Origin: Trebouxia sp. TZW2008 | Taxonomy: Eukaryota > Chlorophyta > Trebouxiophyceae > Trebouxiales > Trebouxiaceae | Length of the DNA stretch: 64,000 nucleotides | Direction of reading: 5' to 3' | Assembly (NCBI GenBank): GCA_002118135.1 | Contig: BDIU01000080.1 | Span: 62,001-126,000, forward strand | Shown here: piece after piece, positions 1 through 13,400 of the stretch | Numbering within the stretch: position 1 is the stretch's first letter | Layout of the letters: each line of letters begins with the position of its first letter | Made by a program: the position numbers and the translations under genes | Notes under the pieces: model-generated | The model's input: only the letters and a program-made list of their open reading frames with translations | What the model was told of the DNA's origin: nothing | Database searches by the model: none

Positions 1-2080
1 AAGCAGGGTTGTAAGAAGCACAAACAAATCACTTATGTGTTGCATGCAAGTGGGAAGAGGTGTGCATGCCTGGCGGTGTGCTTAGCATCAGATGGGGGAT
101 AGCTTGAGAAGCTCCCTGAGCTGCTCCAGGGTCTGGCCGCTACTGATGTGACATGATTATTGAAGCCAGCGGTCAAAGAAACAGCTTGGCCATACAGCGC
201 CCTGCAGCACAATGCCAGTTTCATGAGAAGGACTGTTTGTTATAAGCACCTGTTTGCGACGAGACACTGGTGGCAGCTTGCGCAGATTTGAAGCAGACTG
301 GACTGTGCATGATGCATTGCGCAATGACACCTGCCACACAAGTGACAACTCTAGATGAAATCACAATGTGTTGTGCAAACATGCTTCAAACGCAGAGCTC
401 TGTGTCAAAAAATCGCCTCAACAAATCCACGAATAGGTATTGCACAACACATCCTTTGCAACAAGTCAGGCAGAGGGTGTATAACATCTGTCACTGTCCA
501 TTTTGGCTATGTTTCTCAGCACTACCAGAAAGCACGCTAACTTCTGCAGCGTGTTGCACAGCTACAGAATGCTCTTCAGGCATTTGGAACAGCTGGGAGC
601 AAAACAGGACAGGGCAGGACAGAACAGAGCAGTTTGCTGATTGGAGCACTGCGCACACAACTTTGATATCCCTGAGCAAAGGACCTTGAGCAGCAACACG
701 GGCATACATGTTCACAAACATAACTATATCATTACCATCGAAAGTTATGTAGGAGCTTGAAGCTGTCATTACCATCGAGCCGTGGCAACGCACCTTGCTT
801 TTCGCAATCAGGTGACGATGCAGTAGAGCCTACGTCCAGGGCCGGTAGGCAGTCTCTCGGCACGCGCGGCGTTTTTCAATTTGAAGGTTGGCTCCACAAA
901 CGCGCAAGGCGCCCTCGATAACGCTATCCTGAAGCAGACAGGTGGCGTTCAGGCTTACGATCTATGACGATTGCCGTTCCAGCGTTTTATATAACAGTTG
1001 GCGAATTGAGTTCTGCTTAGCCCCCTTACTTTGTGCAATGGTCTGATGCGTCCAGTGGCCGCCCCTATGGCGTTGACGGGCAGACTGCGATTGCGGAAGT
1101 GCGCCTTCCCGAGCAGCATCTCGTCACTTCCGATTCCAAATGGAGAAAACTTGAAGGCTTGCTTTGGAGGCAGCCAACAAGCAACTTGCTGGAGATCAAA
1201 TGGCAGCAGCTAATCAGTCTGCAGCTGCTTTGTGATGCTGAACAGCTAGCAGCGGCTACTGCAAACACTACACGTAGAACCAATGGTCCATGCTGGACTG
1301 AATAACTAGAGCCAGACGTTCATCTTTGCAATGCTGTATACAGTACGTATATGTCTATTGGTTGATGTCAAGTTGCCATCAAAATTATCAGTTGCAATAT
1401 CAGGCGGTGTGGCTGTTCAACTGGGATGCTGGAAGCGCAAAGCTAGATAAAAGTCAGGTCGACTGCTTGGCATGTAAGTCGCAATACACTCTATCAATAC
1501 AGCCCAACAGTACTGCTTCAGCATAAAACTGTGCCTCACAGTCTGTCAGACATGATTTACTTGGCATTCAGCACCTCCTGCTGCCTCCGCAATTTCATCA
1601 AACATTCATTTTGGACAGCAGCTTTGACTGTTCATCCTGTTGGGGTAAGCAGAGCAGCAAGAAATGCTGACTTATTTGCATGCTGCACCCATTCAGCTCA
1701 CATGGCAAATGCATGCGCAGTTTCCTAGCTTGTCATTGTGAACCGTTGGCTCATGGCTGATGACGCTTTTGAGAGGTGTCTCACACTTCAACTTAGCAGT
1801 GCTGCACCACAGCTCAGTCTGTCACAGTCACTTCGCCCGAGGTGCCCAAAGAAAGTTGCATTCTCTGCTGCTCATGTCATGTACGTACAGTGTAACTACT
1901 GCAAGCTAAGGCAGCACCGTGACTGATGCCAGCCTTGCAGAGCGTGCCATTTGCAGCCATCCTGTTGTGACGCAAGTCAGATAGGGTTTTGCTAACACGG
2001 CCAGCCTGACACCAGAAGCGACGCTTCCTTCAACGCACTTGCAACTTGAAGACTTCAGGTGCGTTGCTTGATCTCCACAG
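1..2080. other. No securely recognised gene; weak exon-like traces
   Basis: I see no protein family here. On the minus strand a segment ending in a TGA at 88-90 reads as a plausible C-terminus (SGQTLEQLRELLKLSPI) behind an AG acceptor near 150. A second segment at about 268-330 (VSLRNASCTVQ...SRRKQ) is bounded by a GTGTGGCAG-like acceptor and a GTGCTT donor, but the phases of the two do not join. On the plus strand a TATA-like TTTATATAAC lies near 986 and a short ATG frame starts near 1046 without recognisable homology. A 13-base direct repeat, TCATTACCATCGA, occurs twice near 729-780. These are noted as leads only. Confidence 0.3.
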
Positions 2081-2508
2081 TCAGTGCTTCTCAAAGCTGC
2101 TGTAGTCCAGTTTGTCCAGCTTACTTCTTTCATTGCTTATGTTGGTGTTATCAATTCTGGCGCCAGAAGGGCCTTTGTGCAGCAGCCAATCCTGCCAGAA
2201 GACATGCTCTTTCGCAAAAGCAGTCAAAACGTGCGTGGCATTGCTGCTGATCGACTAACCTTCATAGAAGCAACTGGATTTGGCTCGCCCTGGACCTCTC
2301 CAGTAACCGTGCCTCTCGAGGTATTCTCAACGTGACCAACAACACCTACTTTCTTTGCTTGTTCAATTGTGCCAGCTCGGAAGAAGACACCCTGGACCTG
2401 CAGCAACGCATCTGCTTGGCTTGACCGGTTGTATCATCCTTTCAGGAACGTCAGCCGTAAGTAGCTCACCTTCCCAGATACTTCAAAATTAAAAGCACTG
2501 TACGACAT
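2081..2508 (-). CDS. ACYP: Acylphosphatase, copy 1 (3 exons)
   Basis: Small cytosolic-type enzyme that hydrolyses the carboxyl-phosphate bond of acyl phosphates. Exons on the minus strand are 2508-2470, 2397-2260 and 2191-2081, giving 95 aa, close to the usual ~98. The family signature is VQGVFFR at residues 14-20, with the phosphate-binding Arg20. The catalytic Asn38 lies in [17 protein letters not shown]. The C-terminus is [13 protein letters not shown]...LDYSSFEKH. Introns have GTGAG and GTTAG donors and TGCAG/GGCAG acceptors. The start is the only ATG before the conserved [12 protein letters not shown] strand. A paralog with the same exon lengths lies 0.84 kb upstream. No targeting peptide is visible. 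Family assignment is firm; the physiological substrate is unknown. Confidence 0.9.
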
Positions 2509-3349
2509 TGTTGTCACACGTCGTCTGCAACAGCTGAGGGCAGGCCTACAAGGCTGATGACCACGGCATATTTGAGCAGTCCTGATCAGCGGTGAGCGCA
2601 TACGACAGCTGCGCAGACTAGTATGCTACAACCGCAAGCAGCTGCCCAATTGAGGGCTTGCGGACCGTGCCAGACGTCGATCGGTTTGCCGCAGAGCGTC
2701 CTGCTTCTGCGCGAAGGTCAGAGTTGGCCGGTCAAGGTCAACAGTCGCAGCATGCAGCATCTGCACTGCAATTTCAATCAGTATTGAAGACTGAGTACAA
2801 GTTCCATAAGAGCCGAGAAGCCCACCGGCAAATGTCTCACTTGCTCCAAATCAAAAGTCACCCTTGACTAGGATGATTGCAGGAGGCAATTTGTGCCCAA
2901 GAAATGCTGTCACCATGTTGTTCAAGCTGCAGTCTTGTGTGCATTGTATGCACTGCTGTGTCGTTGTTGCCAATGAGCATTGTAGTTACATGTACATGGT
3001 ATCCTCACACAATACAGCTACGTTTGCCAGACTTGTACGAACAGTCTGATTGCATGCACGCAACTCAAATTAACAATTTGATATCTGGCCACTGCATGCT
3101 GTTGCTGTTATATTACCAATGTCACTTTCTACTGTCCCTTTGTGGGCACACAACATGACTCAAGCACGTTTGCAACCCATATTTGGTGTACGCTATATCA
3201 TATCTGCTCAAATTTGAAAATGCTGCAGCCACAGATTGAGGTGTAGAGGGACCATCTGACAATGCTTATATAGATTCATCACATGTTGGTGTGGCTTTGA
3301 GTAGGCTCAATGACTGTAGCGCTGCTTCCAGACACTAAAGCTGTGGCAC
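2509..3349. other. Spacer between the two acylphosphatase genes
   Basis: This holds the 5' flank of copy 1 and the 3' flank of copy 2. I see no coding signature or structured repeat. Confidence 0.5.
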
Positions 3350-3785
3350 TCAATGCTTATCAAAGCTGCTGTAGGTCAGTTTGTCAAGGTGACTGTTTTC
3401 CCCACTGATGGAACAGTTGTCAATCTGGGAGCCTGGTGGGCCTTGGTGTTGCAGCCATTCCTGCAGGAAGGAAACATTGGCAAGGGTCACATTTCAATTG
3501 GGGCATCCTCAAGCCATACCTTCATCTGTGCAACAGGTTGTGATTCTCCTTGGACTTCGCCTGTGACAGTGCCACGCGAGGTGTTTTCGACATGACCAAC
3601 AACGCCAAGTTTTTCAGCGTGATCGACTGCTCCTGATCTGAAGTTGACGCCTTGCACCTGCGAGCATATTCATATGCAACCTGTACCAGTACTACTTTGC
3701 ATGCATCGCTGGCATGCAGACTTGAAAAGGTGGCAGCAAAACCTACGTCGCCTGAAACTTCGAACTTGAATGCGCTGTAGCCCAT
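3350..3785 (-). CDS. ACYP: Acylphosphatase, copy 2 (3 exons)
   Basis: This is the tandem paralog of the gene at 2081-2508. Exons are 3785-3747, 3657-3520 and 3460-3350. Their lengths (39, 138 and 111 nt) and intron phases are identical to copy 1, and the product is again 95 aa. It keeps VQGVNFR with Arg20 and Asn38 in [17 protein letters not shown]. The C-terminal exon reads EWLQHQGPPGSQID...LTYSSFDKH. The copies differ at many positions in the third exon while the catalytic exon is better conserved, so both look functional. Its start is 675 bp from the divergently transcribed RAD16 gene, so the two may share a promoter region. Confidence 0.9.
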
Positions 3786-4459
3786 GGATTTGGTCACACC
3801 GCTCGGTCAAAAGTGATGCAATTCGCTCGATGCACACGCGATCAGCGTTTGGTGCACGTGCAGCCTGATACTGTAACTGTTGCTATGCCGTACACAGTAG
3901 ACAAAGGCGACTGAAACTGTTGTGACTGATGCTCCAGTGTATATAGCTTGCTTCCGTCGAAAGGACGTATGCACCAGCGGCAAATCAAGATAATTTCGCC
4001 GTTCCAGCTGTCGACATGCAGTGCAGGCATGTGTTTGTCACGTGGGCCTCTTGTTGAGTAGCGTAAAGCACCTCTGAGCACAGCACGCAGCGCAAGGTTT
4101 CAGAACTTTGGCCCAATGATGCCTTGCTGTAGACGTTAACGATCGAATTTGTACAATCTCGTCTTTGATAGCATGAGCGATCAGGTCGCTAGATCGAGGT
4201 GCTTGTGTGTAGGCGCTTTGCAGACTTTCCACCCATTATTGGCAGCTCAGTAGCCGTTCCGAGGTATGGCCACACCGCTGCCAAACAAGCGATTCAAAAG
4301 CTTCATCCTCTGTTGAGTGCAAAGTCATCATGCCGCTCTCGTACGGTTTACAAATGTCTCGTACCCAAGTCCTGCACTGTGATCTGCAAGTTTGCAAGGC
4401 TAGATTTTCGGCTTTCATATCGTTTGCAGCTTTTCTCTGAGCAATTTTGACCGCAAGAC
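3786..4459. promoter_or_regulatory. Divergent spacer, acylphosphatase copy 2 / RAD16
   Basis: This is a 674 bp head-to-head spacer that must contain the promoters of both flanking genes. No further gene is recognised. An in-frame TGA at 4447-4449 just before the RAD16 ATG supports that start. Confidence 0.5.
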
Positions 4460-7400
4460 ATGAATCAGAAAGTTCAGAAGTGCTCTTGCCTGCATGGTCA
4501 AGGGGAATGCCTGTTGTTGCAGGTCTCACAGCAAGGCATGAGCCATATTTCTAGGACGCGCAGTGCAGCAGCAGGTGTGCAGGCTTTAGGCAGGAACACA
4601 GAGGGCTTTTTCAGCACTTCAGCTAGCAACGCAGCAACTGCTGCAAAGAGCAGACACAGTAACAGCGCAGCTCAGCCACCTGTCATGCCCCAGCAGCAAA
4701 CGCAGCCGCAGCCTTCACAAAGTTCTGAGTTTCCAGCAACTGCCAAGGAGCAGCAGCTTGCATTGGCTCATCAGCGCAGCATTGATGAGAATGTGCTGGA
4801 GTCCAAGCCTAGCGGCAGTATGCAACCCCCGCCAATCAAGCCCTCATCAGCAATAGATAGCAAAGCACCTCCTTCTAGCAAGCAGCCGTCAAGGACTCGC
4901 AGCCTGCCGCCAAAGCCAAAAGCTGCTAGGACGCGCTCAGCCAGATCAGCTGCAGCTCAGCCTAACAGAGCAGCATCATCAGCTGCTGAGCCTGCTGAGC
5001 ACCCTGCGCATGCTGAACTTGAGACCGCAACTGCTTGTCCCGGCAACCCCTTAGCTTCAACACTTGCCAGCCTTGCGCAAGGCCTAGCAGCTGCCAAGAA
5101 CAGCACATCTGCTGCAGATACTACTCAAAACACAGAGCAGATTGACATCGACCTTGATTTCTCTGATGGCAGTGAGGATAGCGACTTTCAGCCAGAGAAC
5201 GAGGCAGCAGAAGCAGAAGATGTTGAAGTCATTGATCTGAGTCAGGAGGATCCTTTGGACGTGGTTGAGCAGGCTGATGGCCTCGTGAGCATTAGGTCAC
5301 CACCTGCAGCAGCAGCTGCGCAGCAAGAGGCTGCTGGGGCAAGCAGCAATGATGATGACGCAGAGGAGTTTCAACAGCTGGCTGGCAAGCGCAAACAGCC
5401 AGCAAAGGCAGCTGCCAAGGGTTCGTCTTATACGCCTGATTGCATCCTGTTCTCAAGCAGCAGTTTTTGTAATTCTTGTTGCTACCTCCAAATGTCTGCC
5501 TGGCCAAGCACGATCAACCTCCTGTTGTTCACTGCACTGTCTGTTCGGGGTAGCCCTTGAGGAAAATATCTTGATACTTGAGGATTTGACCATGTTGTTC
5601 GTGGCCTGACTCTTCACTGTCGTGACCAACCTGCTATGTTGACTGTTGCATCTGCTGAAAACTTGGTGTATCAGTTTGAAATGGGAACATGTGCTGAGGG
5701 TGCGTTGATGCTCAGGTCCAGCCAAGAAGAGGAAGGTCGGTGGTGGCAAAGCAGCCAAGGCAGCAGTGGAAGCTGCAATGGCAGCTGCCAACCCAGAGCA
5801 GGCAGCAGCCAACAAGGCAGCTGAGAAGGCAGCAAAGGCAGCAGCTAGAAGAGAAAAGGCAGCAGAAAAGGCGGCAGCAAAGGGCGAGGGCAAGAAATCA
5901 GCTGACAGCCCTAGTGGGCAGACCTGGGGCCCCTTTGAGGCCCCTAGTGATGACAATGCTGACCCTGAGGCTCTGGTCAAGAGTAAGGTGGGGTGTTTTC
6001 TGCCACAGAGAGTGACCTGTTTGTCCTTGCTGCTTGTAGAGGCTTGTGCAGTCTGTGCACCTTTGACTTGCTCCATACAGTCTCTGCAAGGCGTTTACAT
6101 GCAGGTCCTGCCAGGTCTGTCATTGTCGTGTATTGCTGCAAGTCATGTTGAAACTGGAGGTGTCTAGCATAGCTGGTGCATTGATAGGAAATGAGATATC
6201 AAAAATTGGCCGAACTTGAAATTGCTTCTTGCTCTTCATTCAGCAAAATGATGCAGCATCTGGCATTGTCAGCACAGCTATCATTGTCTGCGCTGCCTTT
6301 CACAGCTCCAGCAGCATTGCCTTCATTGAAGTATGTACAAATCACTAGACATACAAGCAAACCGGGTTCAGCTTGCTTTGTCTGAGCGCAGGTGTATGAG
6401 CAGATGGAGTTGCCAGCTGAGATGCTGATGGTCTTGCTGCATTCCTGCCTACCCCATGATGATCATGTCAACATCAAAGTGCTCATGGCTTGCTCTGTCT
6501 GTGCACAGGTGTATGAGCAGATGGAGCCGCCAGCAGAGATGCTCATGGCCTTGCTGCCCCTTAGAAAACCCTCAGCATGGCATGACCTTGTTGGAGTTTT
6601 GCTGCTTTGCTGTGTAGCAATGGCAGGCCACTCATCGCTTGTTTTGTTGGTGCACAGGTGTATGAGCAGATGGAGCCGCCAGCAGAGATGCTCATGGCCT
6701 TGCTGCCCTTCCAGAAGGAGTTCCTGGCCTGGGCAGTGCAGCAAGAAAGAGGGGAGATCAGAGGCGGCATTCTGGCTGATGAGATGGGCATGGGCAAAAC
6801 CATACAGGTGTGCTACATCTTCTTCCTAAGCAGGCACAGGCCTGCACTTGACTTGGGAAGCGTCGTTGTTTCAGCGAGCCATCTGGATCATGAATCTCTT
6901 GGGAGCCTATACCCAATACAAGCTCAACCGCATACGTTCAGCTATGGTTGTCTGTGACTGAATGTGCCATATCACCTGCAAATGCTGTCCCTGCATTTGC
7001 ATGGGAACAGGTGCCTGTTGAGGACAACATCAATGCGACGTACACTGCATTCAGCAAGCTGACACAAACACCATTCAACCAGGACAGGACAGGCACAGCC
7101 CACAACAGCACTGAGGCTCATTCAGTAGCATACAGATCAGACTTGGCCCTTTCCTGTGCTTCAGGCAATCTCTGTCATCGTAACTCATCGCACAGATGAC
7201 ATGTCCAAGCTGCCCCCAAGGCTGCCTGCAAAGGCCCCAAAGCCCCGCAGCAACCCCGATCAGGCAAGCCGCCCCAAGCTGCGCCTCATGGCCCCTGCCA
7301 AGCCAGCAGAAGCTGCTGCCAATGGCCCTGCTCCTGAGGCTGCAGGAGCTAGTGCAAACAGCCCTGTCCTTGGGGCTGCTGCAAACAGCCCTACCACAGC

Positions 7401-10400
7401 TGAGGCTGCACAGAACAGCCCTGCCCCTCCACCAGGGACAGTACCAGATGGGGTCGAAGTTCCTGGGGCTGGGGTTGATGTAGTCATGGATGAAACAGGA
7501 GATATGCCGGAGCGTGTGGGGGAAGTTGGCGGGGCTGTTGACCCAGCTGCTGAACCGGCTTCTCCTGTGCCTGCTCACGCAGGTAATACAGCAACGTGTG
7601 CACCATACCTGCTTGAGGACGTGCACTGCTGAGAAGCGCTGTTGGCAAAGCACACGCATTTACTCACACACGCTGGCCCACTCCCACATCCACTCAGGCT
7701 GGCTGTGACAAAACAAAAAACTTTTGCAGCAAACTTGAGCACAATGCAGCTGCCCTTGTTGAATGCGCAGAGCGTTTGTCAGAGTCATTGTCACAAGGCT
7801 ACGGCTGCTACCGATCTGCTAGTCCTCGTAATACTGATAATGCTGATATCGTAGGTTGAACTTCAAGTCAATAACGCCCTCTTGTGCCTGCAACGTCTTC
7901 ACCATTGCAGTCCCAGTGTGCTTCTGGCTGCCACCATTTAGCCGGTCATCATTGTCAGCACCACCCTGCTGGTGCTGCTGATTCAGCAGGCGTCTCCTCA
8001 GAGGGGGCTGACCCCTCAGGCCCCAACTCCTCAGGCTCTGATTGCCCCTATCCCATTGCCCCTGTGACCATTTCCATCTTGCACCCCTGGCAGTCTCAGA
8101 TTGTGACAACCGCTGAATCTTGCTTGCAGTGCCTTCACCAGTACAGTCCCCATGCGCCTCGGGCTGCAATCATTCAGCCGGATATCATCACCAGCATCAC
8201 CCTGCTGGTGCTGCTGATGCAGCAGGCCCCTCCTCAGAGGGAGCTGACCCCTCAGGCCCCAATGGCCCCTACTCTAGGGCTACTCTGGTTATCTGCCCTC
8301 TGGTTGCTGTCATCCAATGGCGTCAGGAGATTGCCAGATATGTTGCTCCCAACGCTCTAAAGGTCAGCTTCAGGAACTCAATCTTCTGCAAAGGCTCAAA
8401 TGCAACTCACAATTGCGCCCCTAACTTCTCAGCCCTATACTTTTCTAAGCTCCATCCAATTGCATCCCGCAAATTCTCTTGACGCCAAGTTTTGGTGAGA
8501 ACGTTGTCCATGTTGAGCTATTGATCACATTTGACCCATGAAAAGTCCGTTGGGCTGGGCACAGCTAGCCGTGAATCGTCCAGTATGTTGTTGCTCTGGG
8601 TGCTCATTTCTGTAAGTAAACAAGGCAGATCTACACTGCAGTGAGGATCCCAGGTCCATTTTGCACTTGCTACATCTACCAGTCTGTCCATGCAATGCAA
8701 CATTGCTTGACTTTGTGTTTGCAAATTGTGACATGCACAAAAGTCGCTTCATACAAGCCTATGTGTTCAGTCATTTCACCATGTCTTTGCAGGTGGTGAT
8801 CTATCATGGCAACAAGAGGGAGACTGATGTTGAGGAGTTGAAGCAGGCAGATGTAGTGCTGACCACCTACAGCATTGTAGAGAATGAGTTCCGCAAGAAT
8901 TGCCTGCCTGACAAGGTGCCCTGTGCCTACTGCAACAAGAAGTTCTTCCCTGACAGGCTCAAGGTCCATCTTAGGTAAAGAGCTTGGACATCTTAATTTT
9001 CAAATGGCCTGTGCTTCATGCATCAACAGCCCCCGTAGAGCATTGCATGGATAGACATGCAACTCCAGCACCATTCAGACAGTCAAAGCCAAAACACAAT
9101 GACAGTGCTTACCCATACCCAAGGCTGTGACTTTGTTTCAATCATGGCCAACTGCTTATCAGCTCATGATGCGGTCTGCCGCAGCATCCATTGCAGCATT
9201 CAGCAACACTGCTGAATACAAGTCAGTCTCATGTCTGGTATGTGAGAGGTGTGCATGCCTTCAGGTTCTTCTGTGGGCCTCATGCGAGGAAGAGCGCGGC
9301 GCTGGCCAAGCAGCAGAAGAAGAAGCCAAAGGGCAAAGGCAAGATTGTAGAGCAGTCTAGTGAGCCCTAGTCCTTGCATGCCATGTGTGGGCAGCATGCT
9401 TAGCTTACTGCTATCCAAGATTTTCCTTCAAAGAAAATGCACGCTGGATCTTGGCCTTCAGGAAGCAGCATGTTGGTGAGAGAGAGGACTTCACACCAAT
9501 CACTGTTTGCATGACAGTAGGTCTGCATGATCAGTGCTCCATTGATTGTACTGATGCATGCGCTGTTGTCTGGCGCCAATGTCACTTCTGCTGCTTGTCA
9601 TGCACACAGAGGAAGAAGAGGAGGCTGTAGATGAGTCAGAGGACGAAGAAGAGGAGCTGAAGGCTAAGACTAAAGGCAAGAGCAAGGGCAAAGCGCCTGT
9701 CAAGGGCAAAGGCAAGGGCAAGGCTGCAGCAAAGCGCCCTGCCAAGTCCAACAAGCGACAGAGACAAGATGAGGTATCTTACTCACACTTCCAAGTCAAC
9801 ACCTCCAAGCTCTTTCTGGTGCACTTTCATCTGAGGGTCTATGTGAACACTTATTTCGTTATGCTTACACTTTCTCCTCCACATGTCAAGGTTTACATCA
9901 CCTCCCTAGCACATACTTGCAACACAAGTAGCTGTGACACACTTGCTTGGATTTGTGGGAGTTGCTGGCTATGGCTGTGCACATCACGAGACGTGGTCAG
10001 CGCATACTGAGGCTGAAGCAGACAGTGACTGCATCTATTAGGCCTTTGTTGAATGTCTTGCTGAGTGACTATTGTTGAACAGGCTGATTGCTGCAAAAAC
10101 ATTCAAATATCGCTGATAGCTAGCTCTGGGAAAGGACAAGCACATGTAGAGATTGCTCGTGAAAAAACTGACTTTATTTGCTTTCAGGATGACGACAGTG
10201 GGTCAGACTGGGAGGCCTCGGAGTCTGAAGACAGTGCATCTGAGGCTGAATCTCAAAGCGACATTGAGAGCGAAGAAGAGGAGGAGGAAGACCTCAAGGG
10301 CAAAGGCAAGGGCAAGGGGAAGAAGAAGGGCGGCAAGGATGATGCCAGAGATAAGCGAAAGGTAGGTGTACAGTGTCTTGCATTTTGCTTGTTGGAGTGA

Positions 10401-13400
10401 GCTGAATCCAAGCCAAATGACACAACGTTCACAATCTGCAGCACATATCAACAGCTGTTGGTGCCAATGCCAAGTGCTTGTTCTTGGAAACATTTTGGCT
10501 GGCGGCTTTTTGCATACCGACAATGGTTGCGCCAGATGCACCTTGTTGTGGCTGAACATCGTCATACCGACTCTGGTTACTACCATCATTGCCATTACAT
10601 CTTTCTGTTTCTACTGCCAAAGCTCCTTTGTAATTTTGCCCGAGCTTTCCCTGTCCTTCATTTTATAAAGCGCTCTCATCAGCTTAAACACACTTGGTTG
10701 CTGTGGGGCAGCTTGAAGGCATGGAAGCGAGCTCTGCAACAGTACAATGGGTTAGATATGCCATCCTCCACTACGCTTCAGGTCTCATTGTGTTTGTGAT
10801 TCGTATCTGTGTTGCTAGTGAATCAAGGTTGCCTTGTTTGCCTCTGCAGGATGGCTGGAAAAAGTGAAAGCGAGCGCTGAAGCAGTCAAATGAGCTAGAG
10901 GACAATGAATATGAAGATGATGCTGCACGCTCAGCACAACAAAGCGTGTCTCAAGCAGCTTCCTGTTTTACACTTGAGATCTTTCTGATGTCTTGCCTGT
11001 AGGACAGCTGCAAGGCAAGGCAGGGAGCGCCAACGCACTCCAACAAGCTGGAAGATAATGATTCTGCGCTGCAGCATGCTTGGCCAGTTATCACAACTGT
11101 TTTTGGTTCACCCTTCTGTCCCCGCTCACGATGGCCATGCTATTTGTCTGCAGGATGGCTGGAACAGGTGGAAGCGAGCAGTGAAGCAGTCAAATGAGCC
11201 AGACAATGATAGCTATGAGGATGATGCTGCGCACTCAGCAGCGCCAAGGAAGTCAAGCATTTTCTTGTGCTTTTCTCAGTTTTGTGTTTTTTTGCCTGTA
11301 AAATGGCTGTCTGGTGTCAAAGCGAGCGCTGGAGCACTCCAATGACCTAGATCATAACGGCCATGAGGATGCTGTAGCATGCTAAGCCAGTTATCACAAC
11401 TGTTCTTGGTCCACCCTTCTGTTCCTGCCAACAATGTCCCTGCTATTTTGTTTGTAGGATGGCTGGAAAAAGTGGAAGCGAGCGCTGAAGCAGTCAAATG
11501 AGCTGGACGATAATGGTTATGAGGATGATGCTGCACGCTCAGCAGCGCAGATGGTGGCTGATGCTCACAAGAGGTTTGCTTCTAAGGCTGGCAAGGGGAA
11601 GAAGGGGAATGGTGACGAGGCTGAGGCAGAGCCCTTCTCTGTTCTGCACAAGGTGAGCTGTGATGCCTTGACTGAGGTTTCATAACTGCGGCAAGCCAAA
11701 AGCAGTCAGTCGCTGAGGCCCACAATCAGGTTACCTCCAAGGCCTGCACAGTGAGTCATGGGTCATGAGATGTGATGGGCCTCAAGATTGGTAGACACAA
11801 GCAATTGCATGACTGAATGCAGAAGAGACAACGGAGCAAGTAAACAAAAACTGGTATGCCACGATAGCTGGTCATCTTGTATCAGGCGCAGTGGTGTGCA
11901 GCCAAGGTAATGTTCGCACTTGATACTCTTCCCTTATGCTTCTGAGCTTTGTGTCAAAAGTTTGCTGCATACATTTGACTCTTTCAGCATGCGCAGGTGC
12001 GATGGAGACGCATCATCTTGGATGAGGCGCACTGCACCGAGGACAGACAATGTAGCACAATAAAGGCAGTGTTTGCTCTGGACAGTTGCTGCAAGTGGGG
12101 TTTGAGTGGGACCCCCCTGCAACAGAGGGTGGGTGAGCTGTACAGCCTGATCACAAGTTGAAGCTGTCTTGCCTACACAGGTGCCATGGAGACGTATCAT
12201 CTTGGATGAGGCACACTGCATCAAGGACAGACGCTGCAGCACAGCGAAGGCAGTGTTTGCTCTGGACAGCCGCTACAAGTGGGCTTTGAGTGGAACCCCC
12301 CTGCAAAACAGGGTGGGTGAGCTGTACAGCCTGATCAGATTCCTCAGGATCTACCCCTATGCTTACTACTTCTGCAACAAGAAAGGGGAGGAGTGTGGTT
12401 GCAAGAGCCTAGACTACTTGTTCAGGCTGAATCACAGAAAGTGTGATGAGTGCGGGTGAGCTTCCTGCCCTGCTTCTTCTGCTGCTTACTAGACATGCGC
12501 GCCATTCTTCTCCTTCCTCTTTCGCGAATAACAGATAAGTGATGAGTGTGACTATGCACCCTATTTTCTGCTTAATGTTGCCTTCTGCTCCTTCCCCAAA
12601 CTATGCCGGCACACTGCCTTCAAGATCGATTCTACTAGGCTAGGCAGCAGCCACTAGGGGTGGATGTGATGTGTGGACTGGTTTGACAATTTGCCCTGCA
12701 GGCACACAGCGCTTCAGCATTACTGCTGGTGGAATCGGTATGTAGCCAACCCCATCAAGAAGTATGGCTATGTGGGGCAGGGTCGTGCTGCTATGAAGCT
12801 GCTGAAGAATGAGATCTTGGATAAGGTGCTGCTACGCCGCACTAAGGTCCAGTGCGCAGACGTGCTTGCCCTTCCTCCAAGGTAAAGTCTTGGCACTTTG
12901 AAAAGATTTTGCCCTGCATTGTGACCACTCAAAGATTCAGCAATGCAGTGGGGCTCAGGCGCTGGTGCTGATGTCCAGGCATTGGCTACTTGCCTGTCAC
13001 TTTTGCCATCTCTCCTTGTGAGCTTCCTTCCTGCATGTCAAATTCGATGCATCCGCAGGCAATACAGACTACTTCTTCACTGACAGAATTGGCTTTGTAA
13101 AACACCTTCATGTAAGGCCTCAAACCAGTTGCTTGAAAAGGTAGTGAGATGTATGTATTGACTGGTACATCACAATGAACTGCAGGAGTATCACTCTGTG
13201 AAAGGACAAGTTTCATGAGCGGGAGGATGACTTCTATGAGGCGCTATACACCCACAGCCAGGCACAGTTTGCCACGTAGCTTTTTCTAGCACACATACAG
13301 ACTGACTGCATATGCAATTGTGCAGGACCATCACTTTGAGGAAGGACAAGTTTGATGAGCGGGAGGATGACTTCTATGAGGCGCTGTACACCCAGAGTCA

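Noticed and set aside
88..330. Terminal exons of a minus-strand gene
   Set aside because: Two exon-like pieces do not share a compatible phase and match nothing I know.
4560..4640. PCNA-interaction (PIP) box in the RAD16 N-terminus (NTEGFF)
   Set aside because: Has the FF pair but lacks the Gln and the aliphatic residue at the right spacing.
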